From an uncultured Roseobacter sp. (GTDB taxonomy: Bacteria; Pseudomonadota; Alphaproteobacteria; Rhodobacterales; Rhodobacteraceae), in assembly GCF_947496515.1 (NCBI RefSeq), contig NZ_CANMDB010000002.1:671378-735377 (forward strand): a stretch of 64,000 bases of DNA, in the 5' to 3' direction. Made by a program: the position numbers and the translations under genes. Under the pieces are notes generated by a model. That model was not told the origin of the DNA, made no database searches, and saw nothing but the letters and a program-made list of their open reading frames with translations. Shown piece after piece: positions 58,706 through 64,000 of the stretch; the stretch's first letter is position 1; each line of letters opens with the position of its first letter.

Positions 58706-58989
58706 GTGCTAAGCATAACGGGGCGGGTTGCGCGCACAACCAGTTCGCAGCTCAGGCGTCTAATGGGCTGAAATATATTGATAACTGCCCTTTCCTTGGG
58801 CGATCACGCCCATGAAGCGAAGGGCCGGTGTTGTTGCTGTTGAGCCTCTCGGAACCGGTCGTTTGGGGATGTCTTGGCAGATGGGACGACTGATGCGATC
58901 CGGTGGATCGCAATTCCCAAAAAGGCACTGGACAGCCTCGCGTCAAAACCCTAGAACCCGCTCACCCAGCCGACGCAACGGCGTTCCCT

Positions 58990-59064
58990 GCCCGGGTAGC
59001 TCAGGGGTAGAGCAGTGGATTGAAAATCCTCGTGTCGGTGGTTCGATTCCGCCCCCGGGCACCA
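58990..59064 (+). tRNA. tRNA-Phe (GAA), target of an integrated element
   Basis: GCCCGGG pairs with CCCGGGC, the D arm is GCTC/GAGC, the anticodon loop TTGAAAA gives GAA, and the T loop is TTCGATT. The CCA end is encoded (59062-59064). The gene is intact. Its 3' half is repeated at 59804-59842, which marks it as an integration site. Confidence 0.96.
59020..59058 (+). repeat. Left attachment site (in tRNA-Phe), 39-bp repeat copy 1
   Basis: Starts TTGAAAATCCTCGTG and ends CGCCCCCGG; lies inside the tRNA from the anticodon loop to the 3' acceptor strand. Identical base for base to 59804-59842. Confidence 0.9.
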
Positions 59065-59090
59065 ACAAAATCAAAGCGCTAGCAGTGATA

Positions 59091-59112
59091 AGAAAACGCC
59101 CAAAAGGGCGTT
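59091..59112 (-). terminator. Terminator of the mini-element gene
   Basis: AACGCCC and GGGCGTT form a 7-base stem with an AAAA loop (59095-59112). On the minus strand it is followed by TTCTTATC. It lies about 30 bases after the stop of the leftward gene at 59144. Confidence 0.75.
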
Positions 59113-59129
59113 GTCTCGTTTTTGTCTCG
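59111..59129 (+). repeat. Tandem 8-bp repeats inside the left end of the element
   Basis: TTGTCTCG at 59111-59118 and again at 59122-59129, an 11-base period (one helical turn). A matching pair lies inside the right end. They could be integrase or excisionase arm-binding sites. Confidence 0.6.
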
Positions 59130-59143
59130 TATTATCGAGCAAG

Positions 59144-59539
59144 CTACTGAGCAAGACGCTCATGTATCTCAGGTTGTTGTTGGATGATCTGACTGGCTAC
59201 ACGGTCGCAGTAGTGGTCATAGACCCGCATGATAATGCTATCGGGTTTCGCAAATAAGTCTTCTCTAAGGAGAGACCCTTCAATCAAGTGCTCGTCGCCA
59301 TTGAGGGTGTAGCGAGCGATGTATCGGCGGGTAGTCGTATTCATATCATCGTTGTATTCGACAACTGCACATTTCATCGAGTTGTCCTCGATGGTGTAAG
59401 AGCGGACGATGGATTTCGCGACTTCGTCACGAACGCGATCGTACATATCGGTCACCTTGTCGGGGGAGATTGTCTTCTCAATCTCTTTGGTAACCGCTAC
59501 GACCTTACTCTCGGTCTTGTAGTTTGTTGTGTTGAACAT
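59144..59539 (-). CDS. Unknown 131-residue protein, only gene of the mini-element
   Basis: A soluble, charged protein with no signal peptide: helical N-terminal half (VVAVTKEIEKTISPDKVTDMYDRVRDEVAKSIVRSYTI), a beta-rich middle (MKCAVVEYNDD, RRYIARYTLNGDEHLIEG) and a helical end. I do not recognise a family. AT-richer codon use and the setting between attachment sites suggest phage or satellite origin. The ATG at 59539 has no clear Shine-Dalgarno sequence, and the 5' leader contains strong inverted repeats, so expression may be controlled at RNA level. A good terminator follows. Confidence 0.72.
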   Translation of the reverse strand: MFNTTNYKTESKVVAVTKEIEKTISPDKVTDMYDRVRDEVAKSIVRSYTIEDNSMKCAVVEYNDDMNTTTRRYIARYTLNGDEHLIEGSLLREDLFAKPDSIIMRVYDHYCDRVASQIIQQQPEIHERLAQ

Positions 59540-59560
59540 GGTTGTTGCTTGTTGAGCAAA

Positions 59561-59608
59561 CCAAAACCCTGAGCGCTTTGCGAGTACTCAGGGTTTTGGT
59601 CGCAAAGC
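59561..59608 (-). promoter_or_regulatory. Two interlocking inverted repeats in the leader of the element gene
   Basis: Stem A is a perfect 13-base pair (59561-59573 with 59587-59599; arm CCAAAACCCTGAG). Stem B is a perfect 9-base pair (59575-59583 with 59600-59608; arm GCTTTGCGA). The right arm of A and left arm of B fall within each other's loops, so the two structures exclude one another in RNA. Stem A on the minus strand is followed by TTTGC and looks like a terminator. This is the layout of an attenuator or switch, 22 bases upstream of the start codon at 59539. Confidence 0.65.
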
Positions 59609-59647
59609 TGATAAATGAAGCTCGCGCTTCGGTAGCATTGTACCTCT

Positions 59648-59666
59648 TTGTCTCAACTTTGTCTCG
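59648..59666 (+). repeat. Tandem 8-bp repeats inside the right end of the element
   Basis: TTGTCTCA at 59648-59655 and TTGTCTCG at 59659-59666, the same orientation and same 11-base period as the pair inside the left end. Confidence 0.6.
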
Positions 59667-59707
59667 TTATCTAGGACGTAAGGTGTTGATAACCTAAGCA
59701 TTTAATT

Positions 59708-59728
59708 TTGGGGGTAGAATTGGGGGTA
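59708..59728 (+). repeat. Short tandem repeat near the right attachment site
   Basis: TTGGGGGTA occurs at 59708-59716 and at 59720-59728, a 12-base period, about 75 bases before the right attachment site. It may be a second set of protein-binding sites. Confidence 0.5.
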
Positions 59729-59803
59729 TCCACGAGAATGTTTTTTCCACTTGTCTTTCAGATAGTGGAAATTATCCAATGAAAACAACAGACTCCTGAT
59801 GTC

Positions 59804-59842
59804 TTGAAAATCCTCGTGTCGGTGGTTCGATTCCGCCCCCGG
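59804..59842 (+). repeat. Right attachment site, 39-bp repeat copy 2
   Basis: Perfect copy of 59020-59058. After it the tRNA copy reads GCACCA and this copy reads CACCA, so one G is lost and homology then ends. The 5' half of the tRNA is absent here, so this is an attachment-site scar, not a second tRNA. Confidence 0.9.
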
Positions 59843-60062
59843 CACCATTTAGATCTATTGAAATCAAATGGATGGGTGGCATAGGAAGTTAATTGGCTGA
59901 CGAGGATTCGGCCTTGGGTATCATATGGGTAGCGTTTTGACGCCGTTTCTCGCGCCGCCAAGTTAGTTTGGCCCTTTGCGCTCACAGCCTGCGGAGTCTG
60001 TCGCTGCATTGCAGCTTCCCTAAAGCGGACCTCTTCGGAAGGCGTCGAGCGAGCTTCACCTA

Positions 60063-60694
60063 TCACTCCCTAACCAATGCGATAACGTTATCAAGGACCT
60101 GCGCTGGTTGCCTATTGGGCCCATGCGCTGTTCGTCGGACCACATCAACAAAAGCCCACTCGTTGTCAGAAGCTGCATATCCAAGGGCAGCCAAGTCCTC
60201 TTCCAGTGTGTGATAGCGATGATCTGCCTTATTCCATGACCATGGGGCCGCAGACCCATGCGTGACGATCAGCAACATGCCGCCAGATGCAAGCTGGTCA
60301 AATGCCTGCGCAAAGACTGTCGCTTCGGGAAGTCGAACGGCGTTTGCAGGAACATCGCCGAGATGAGGTCGAAACGACCGTCGGGAAACGACATTGCCAA
60401 ATCGTGGCGTGCAAAGGATATCCGATCTGACACGCCTGATTCCGCAGCGTTGGCCGCTGCGATGTCCAGGGCAGCTTGCGCAATGTCGACCGCAACGACG
60501 TCCCAATCTTGCTGCGCGAGCCAGATTGCATCATCGCCTTTGGCGCAGCCCAGATCCAGTGCGCGACCTGGCGTGCGATCAGTTGCGAAACGTTCGAGCA
60601 TTGCGGACGGCTGACCTCGTGTCTGACGGCCCGCACCGCGATAGAGGCCTTCCCAGAAATCTTGCGGAGACTGTCCAGCTGTTGGTTGCATCAT
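60063..60694 (-). pseudogene. SAM-dependent methyltransferase, broken by a frameshift
   Basis: The first part, read from ATG 60694 (preceded by AAGGGGAAAC), carries PQDFWEGLYRG, the SAM motif RALDLGCAKGDDAIWLA, VVAVDIAQAALDIAAANAAE and FDLISAMFLQTPFDFP. At about 60320-60330 the homology jumps to another frame, continuing FAQAFDQLASGGMLLIVTHGSAAPWSWNKADHRYHTLEEDLAAL to the stop at 60063. Together the two parts make a class I methyltransferase of about 210 residues. The region around the break has no homopolymer that would favour programmed slippage. It overlaps the MFS gene stop (ATGA), so it was once translated with it. A sequencing error is the alternative. Confidence 0.78.
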
Positions 60695-62115
60695 GTTTCC
60701 CCTTCTTTTTCTTGAAAGATCGCCCCCAGGCCGCACAGCACGCTAGCCAGCGCAAAGACTGCGCCCGGAAAGAGCAGTGCTGCCGATGCGGCGTCGCTGG
60801 TGGCATCCGATGTGTTTCCGAAATAGAGGCCACCAACGATTGCGATGCTCAGCGTAATGCCAATCTGTTGCGCCGTCTGAAGCATCCCCGACGCCGCCCC
60901 GGCCACATCGTTTGGCACTTGAGCGAGTGCGCCCGACATCAATGCGACGTTGCTCAGCCCCATGCCGCACCCGACCAGCGCGAGAGGTATCAACAGAACT
61001 GGTGCCGAAATGTTATCGCCGGTTTGCGCATATACGATAACGATCAGCACGATGCCCCCGCATGTCAGAATTGAGCCGATGCTCGGCAAAGTCCACGGGT
61101 TTGCCGGGCTCCACCGTCCTGCGACAGCCGCCCCGGCGACAGCAAAGATCGGATGCGCGGCCAGCGCCATGGCCACCTCTCCGGGTGACAGTTGAGGTCC
61201 GGTTTGCAATGCGATCGCCAGAAGAAAGGGAACACCTGCAATGCCGGAAAAGACCAACAGGATCATGGACGCTCGCCGCAGAAACGGGTCGGACCTCAAC
61301 AGTCCCGATGGCAGAAGTGGCTCAGTCTTGTCGGACACTCTGTTGCGCTGGGTATAGACAACGTAGGCCAAGAGCAGGACGCTTGCCGGAGGCAATACCA
61401 CAATCCATGCCGGCCACCCCTGAGCCCGCCCCTGCACGGCTGCGAAGACAAGACCTGTCACAGCGAGGGCAACCAATAATCCATTCCGAACATCGATCCT
61501 CTTTGAAGAGCCGCTGTGATCCGGCGACAGGAAAGAAACCACGATCAACGAAGATAGAATGCAGGGCGGGACGACCAACAGGTAAACTGCGCGCCACCCC
61601 AAACCAAACAGATCAATTGTCAGGATCGCATCGCCGATGATCGGGCCCGCAACAGCACCCAACGCGCTGACCATGCCGAAGTAGCCCACAGCGCGCCGCC
61701 GCTGGTCGGATGGCAGGATCACCTGGGTAAGCGCCAGAACCTGCGGCATCATCGTCGCGGCTCCGACACCCTGAAGAACGCGTGCAGCAATCAGCACGTT
61801 TATACTCTGCGCCGTTCCTGCGCCCAGACCGCCAAGTGCAAAACCCGCGACACCAAACAGGAACAGCCTGCGTCGCCCCAAGGCATCACCAAATCGGCCA
61901 AGCGGCAGAAGGAGCGATGCGAGCGGCACCAAGTACGCCAGCAGAATCCACTGTGATTGCACATCCGTTGCCTGAAGATCAGCTGCGATACTCGGCACCG
62001 CGAGGTTGACCACCGTGACGTCCATCAGCGTGACGAACGCCGCAAGCAAAAGAGCCCAGACAGCTGTCCACTGCGCGCCAGTGGCATGCCATTGGTCTGA
62101 TTGCGGGTTGGACAA
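60691..62115 (-). CDS. MFS drug exporter, 14-span DHA2 type
   Basis: The 474-residue proton-coupled efflux protein has about 14 hydrophobic spans. Family motifs are LMDVTVVNLAVPSIAADLQATDVQSQWILLAYLV (motif D1-like), GRFGDALGRRRLFLFG (motif A) and RVLQGVGAATMMPQVLALTQVILPSDQRRRAVG (motif B/C). The start ATG at 62115 lies just after GGAGGCTCC. It is divergent from an Rrf2-type regulator across 111 bases holding palindromic operator candidates, and coupled to the methyltransferase downstream. A drug or toxic compound is the likely cargo. Confidence 0.92.
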   Translation of the reverse strand: MSNPQSDQWHATGAQWTAVWALLLAAFVTLMDVTVVNLAVPSIAADLQATDVQSQWILLAYLVPLASLLLPLGRFGDALGRRRLFLFGVAGFALGGLGAGTAQSINVLIAARVLQGVGAATMMPQVLALTQVILPSDQRRRAVGYFGMVSALGAVAGPIIGDAILTIDLFGLGWRAVYLLVVPPCILSSLIVVSFLSPDHSGSSKRIDVRNGLLVALAVTGLVFAAVQGRAQGWPAWIVVLPPASVLLLAYVVYTQRNRVSDKTEPLLPSGLLRSDPFLRRASMILLVFSGIAGVPFLLAIALQTGPQLSPGEVAMALAAHPIFAVAGAAVAGRWSPANPWTLPSIGSILTCGGIVLIVIVYAQTGDNISAPVLLIPLALVGCGMGLSNVALMSGALAQVPNDVAGAASGMLQTAQQIGITLSIAIVGGLYFGNTSDATSDAASAALLFPGAVFALASVLCGLGAIFQEKEGET

Positions 62116-62132
62116 GGAGGCTCCAGTTCGAT

Positions 62133-62165
62133 CAAGTCACGTGATCTATATTGTCACGTGACTTG
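62133..62165. promoter_or_regulatory. Operator candidate between the MFS and Rrf2-type genes
   Basis: Perfect 12-base inverted repeat: CAAGTCACGTGA (62133-62144) and TCACGTGACTTG (62154-62165) with a 9-base AT-rich spacer. Each arm also contains the palindrome TCACGTGA. It lies 18 bases before the MFS start, so binding would block its transcription. Confidence 0.75.
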
Positions 62166-62184
62166 CAATGTCAATCTCACGTGC

Positions 62185-62196
62185 TGACAATTGTCA
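62185..62196. promoter_or_regulatory. Second palindrome before the Rrf2-type gene
   Basis: TGACAATTGTCA is a perfect 12-base palindrome flanked by TCACGTG on its left and CACGAG on its right, echoing the first operator. It lies about 30 bases before the regulator start, consistent with autoregulation. Confidence 0.6.
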
Positions 62197-62226
62197 CGAG
62201 AAGCAGGATGAGATACAGTTGACCAC

Positions 62227-62640
62227 ATGAGAACAGACAACAGGCTCCCCCGTGTCCTGCACATCTTGCTTCATCTCGATGAGATTGATGAGCCGGTGAC
62301 GTCTGAGCGCATGGGCGAGATGTTTGGTATGGATGCCTCTCTAGTGCGTCGCACTATGGGCGGCCTGCGGAAACATGGGCTTGTGGCGTCGATTAAGGGG
62401 CACGGCGGTGGATGGCACCTACAGCGCCCGACGGCCGAGATCAGCCTTTTGGAAGTCTACACCGCACTCGGCTCACCAAACGTCTTTGCGATCGGCGCGC
62501 CAGAGCCTTCCTCACCTTGCCTGCTGGAACACGTGGCAACCGACGCAACTAGAGCCGCTTTGGCGGCCGCACGTCGCTTATTCGAGGAGGAGCTTAAAGG
62601 CGTGTCCGTGGCAGACTTGGCCCATCGAGTGAAGACATAG
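62227..62640 (+). CDS. Rrf2-family transcriptional regulator
   Basis: The 137-residue winged-helix regulator begins RVLHILLHLDEIDEPVTSERMGEMFGMDASLVRRTMGGLRKHGLVASIKGHGGGWHLQRP, the typical Rrf2 DNA-binding half with the GGW wing. The second half has the recognisable ISLLEVYTALG. Only one Cys (SSPCLLEH) is present where iron-sulphur Rrf2 proteins have three, so it probably does not bind a cluster. It is divergent from the MFS exporter and is the likely repressor of both genes. Confidence 0.9.
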   Translation: MRTDNRLPRVLHILLHLDEIDEPVTSERMGEMFGMDASLVRRTMGGLRKHGLVASIKGHGGGWHLQRPTAEISLLEVYTALGSPNVFAIGAPEPSSPCLLEHVATDATRAALAAARRLFEEELKGVSVADLAHRVKT

Positions 62641-62926
62641 TTTCTCTCTTAAGTTCACGCTGCAGGCCCCTAAAGAAACTCATTCGCTAAGGTCGGCCCA
62701 AAGCGGACTTCCAGAATGCTGTCGTGATGCTGCGATCGCAATCCGCACAGCCGCCATTCGTCGGAGCCCCACTATCGGTCCCTGCTCGGATAATGGGTTG
62801 CAGACTGTTGAGTAGAACTCAACCTCACGCCAAAGTACGTAACGAGGGTATACTTTGGGGTTTGTGCGCTTGGTCGAAACAACTGGAACGGGTAGAGTCT
62901 AAGTAGTATCAATTGTTGGAACTCTT
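62641..62926. other. Intergenic region, 286 bases
   Basis: No credible gene. Contains CCCAAAGCGGAC (about 62697-62708), similar to CCTAAAGCGGAC near 60012, and a fall in GC toward the next gene. The last 60 bases, AT-rich, probably carry the promoter of the gene at 62927. Confidence 0.4.
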
Positions 62927-64000
62927 ATGGCAAAAATTAGACCCTTCTCGATTTACTTGCTCAAAGAAGGCTTCGATCACGCAAACTCATTGAAGCAAGA
63001 CCACAGCCTAGAAGAAGCAGAAGCGGCAGATTTGCCGGACAATGCCCGCCTCTTCATTCTGGACACGCCGCCACGACCGCCGTGGTGGCGTTCATACTTC
63101 GGCATTGAGCAAGAGCTGCATCAAGCATCGAAGGGTGCGCTGGTCTTTCTCGAAATAGGAGGCAGGAACTTTGCTATCTCGTTCGGACATGTCTACCACC
63201 ATTTGAACGACTACTCATACGAGTATGACTTCGGTCTGCGAGTAACTCTCAATAGCCTTGACCCCGCCGAGCTTAAGAGCGCCGACATGGTTTCTCCTGG
63301 CACAGCACGCCGCAAGCGAACACAAGTCGCAATTTCCACCGACCTTACGTTCTTAGACTTCGACGGAAACACCGAGATTATCAGAAGTCTTACCGGTAAG
63401 GTAAAAGAAGAATACGTTGAGATTTTTAAGAACGCCACAGGTTCAACATCTCTGAAGATTGGAATTAAGGCACAACCAAGCCAACTTCCCGAGATTTGCC
63501 AATCCCTTTTGGACCTCTACGAGAGCACAGCATACCAGGAAACGTTTCCAAACATCCAAAACATTTCACCGGTCAAAGATCCCAAAAAGATCGATGGTCT
63601 AAATCAGATGCTCGTGGATGCATTCAACGAAAAGTCCGACGAGTTGGTTCTGGCAATACCAGAAATTGTCGACTATCAGGGCGACAAGACTTGCTGCTTT
63701 TTTCGCGCCGAAGGCAAAACCAGCGAAATATTTCCAGACATTACGATTGAAGCGCTTTGGGAATTTTTAGACGAGCACAACATCTCACCAGTCAACGCCC
63801 AGGCGTTCCGTCAATACCAACTTATTCTATGTGACGTCGAAGGGAGTCCCGGGCGCGCATATACCGTTATGCGTTCTCTTGTTTATGAGACAGCATTCGC
63901 TGAGGACGCGGCCATATTCCATATTGATCCTCCCCCACTGGAGTGGTCCTCCGCTATGTTTAGGAAAACGGAGGAATACCATGGCAAACAAGCGACCAAA
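62927..64000 (+). CDS. TIGR04141/DUF6119-like sporadically distributed protein, 3' end outside the window
   Basis: The frame runs from ATG 62927 to the right edge (358 codons seen). It opens RPFSIYLLKEGFDHANSLKQ, continues PPRPPWWRSYFG, then FGLRVTLNSLDPAELKSAD, RKRTQVAISTDL, EIIRSLTGKV, TGSTSLKIGIK and LVLAIPEIVDYQGD. This order and wording match what I recall of the TIGR04141 family (DUF6119), found patchily in islands and often near restriction or other defence genes, without proven function. Clearly lower GC and different codon use from the core genes suggest recent transfer. GGA lies about eight bases before the ATG. Confidence 0.82.
   Translation, partial: MAKIRPFSIYLLKEGFDHANSLKQDHSLEEAEAADLPDNARLFILDTPPRPPWWRSYFGIEQELHQASKGALVFLEIGGRNFAISFGHVYHHLNDYSYEYDFGLRVTLNSLDPAELKSADMVSPGTARRKRTQVAISTDLTFLDFDGNTEIIRSLTGKVKEEYVEIFKNATGSTSLKIGIKAQPSQLPEICQSLLDLYESTAYQETFPNIQNISPVKDPKKIDGLNQMLVDAFNEKSDELVLAIPEIVDYQGDKTCCFFRAEGKTSEIFPDITIEALWEFLDEHNISPVNAQAFRQYQLILCDVEGSPGRAYTVMRSLVYETAFAEDAAIFHIDPPPLEWSSAMFRKTEEYHGKQATK

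Larger units (their letters stand above)
59020..59842. mobile_element. Small integrative element or remnant at tRNA-Phe, without integrase
   Basis: A perfect 39-bp direct repeat of the tRNA-Phe anticodon-to-T-arm region lies at both ends (59020-59058 and 59804-59842). The segment between is about 740 bases, visibly AT-richer than its surroundings, and holds one leftward gene of unknown function, its terminator, two pairs of tandem 8-bp repeats close to the two ends and two interlocking inverted repeats. No integrase frame exists. It could be a deletion remnant of a larger element or prophage, or a non-autonomous element moved by an integrase encoded elsewhere. Confidence 0.75.

Noticed and set aside
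59561..59608. A stable H-type pseudoknot formed by both stems
   Set aside because: The two right arms are directly adjacent, leaving no loop to span a 13-bp stem, so the stems must alternate rather than coexist.
59020..59842. Second, partial tRNA gene at the right repeat
   Set aside because: Only the 3' half is present and one G is missing in the acceptor strand; it cannot fold as a tRNA.
59758..60066. A 102-codon minus-strand open frame containing WCRGRNRTTDTRIF
   Set aside because: That phrase is the reverse-complement translation of the duplicated tRNA-Phe fragment, a classic false gene at attachment sites.
60300..60350. Programmed ribosomal frameshift in the methyltransferase
   Set aside because: I see no slippery heptamer or adjacent strong hairpin at the junction, and the family is not known for recoding.
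1..64000. CRISPR arrays, rRNA genes, riboswitches, complete insertion sequences
   Set aside because: No spaced identical repeats of CRISPR type, no rRNA sequence, no recognisable riboswitch core and no transposase were found anywhere in the window.

Overview
The window looks like chromosomal DNA of a Rhodobacterales alphaproteobacterium, probably of the Roseobacter group. The signs are a GC-rich backbone with long antisense open frames, a GcrA-type cell-cycle regulator, an opgC-opgG-opgH glucan operon, a KpsT/KpsE capsule exporter next to kdsA, a complete Anbu (proteasome-like) cluster, and alphaproteobacterial tRNA-Gly(GCC) and tRNA-Phe(GAA) genes. The genus is inferred from family content only.

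Layout. 1-4.3 kb: a tightly packed operon of four proteins I cannot assign (the first enters from outside the window), facing a small helical protein. 4.9-8.4 kb: a FecBCD-like metal-chelate ABC transporter translationally coupled to a Tat-exported pseudoazurin-like blue copper protein. 8.7-12.7 kb: a chemoreceptor with a secreted cache-domain protein upstream, then an AbrB-family membrane protein. 13.4-23.6 kb: tRNA-Gly, a VOC protein, a TrkH/KtrB potassium transporter, pyruvate carboxylase, an FMN L-lactate-type dehydrogenase, RimO and an AsmA-family protein. 24.2-27.4 kb: kpsT-kpsE-kdsA, linking KDO synthesis to capsule export. 27.7-31.1 kb: a uracil-DNA glycosylase-like protein, SseB, then exported YHS, rhodanese and esterase proteins. 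31.1-35.8 kb: opgC-opgG-opgH. 35.8-41.8 kb: a TTC38-like TPR protein, a class III CoA-transferase overlapping a ThDP enzyme, GcrA and a DMT permease. 42.1-44.2 kb: argD-argF. 44.5-49.7 kb: Nudix, sugar O-acetyltransferase, HrpB, MeaB and ribosomal protein L28. 49.7-52.5 kb: CobB sirtuin and a LysR regulator divergent from a nitrilase-family amidase. 52.6-54.6 kb: infA-maf-rne/rng-yacG. 54.8-58.7 kb: circularly permuted ATP-grasp, alpha-E, transglutaminase and Anbu.

From 59 kb the DNA becomes accessory. The 3' half of tRNA-Phe is repeated perfectly (39 bp) about 780 bp downstream. The two copies bracket a small AT-richer segment with one unknown gene, paired 8-bp repeats inside each end, and two interlocking inverted repeats. 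No integrase is present, so it resembles a non-autonomous or relict integrative element. Beyond it lie a frameshifted methyltransferase and an MFS exporter, divergent from an Rrf2-type regulator across a palindromic operator region. The window ends inside a gene whose product resembles the sporadically distributed TIGR04141/DUF6119 family.

The strongest candidates for something undescribed are the mini-element at tRNA-Phe, the unassigned operon at the left edge, and the ABC transporter-pseudoazurin operon.
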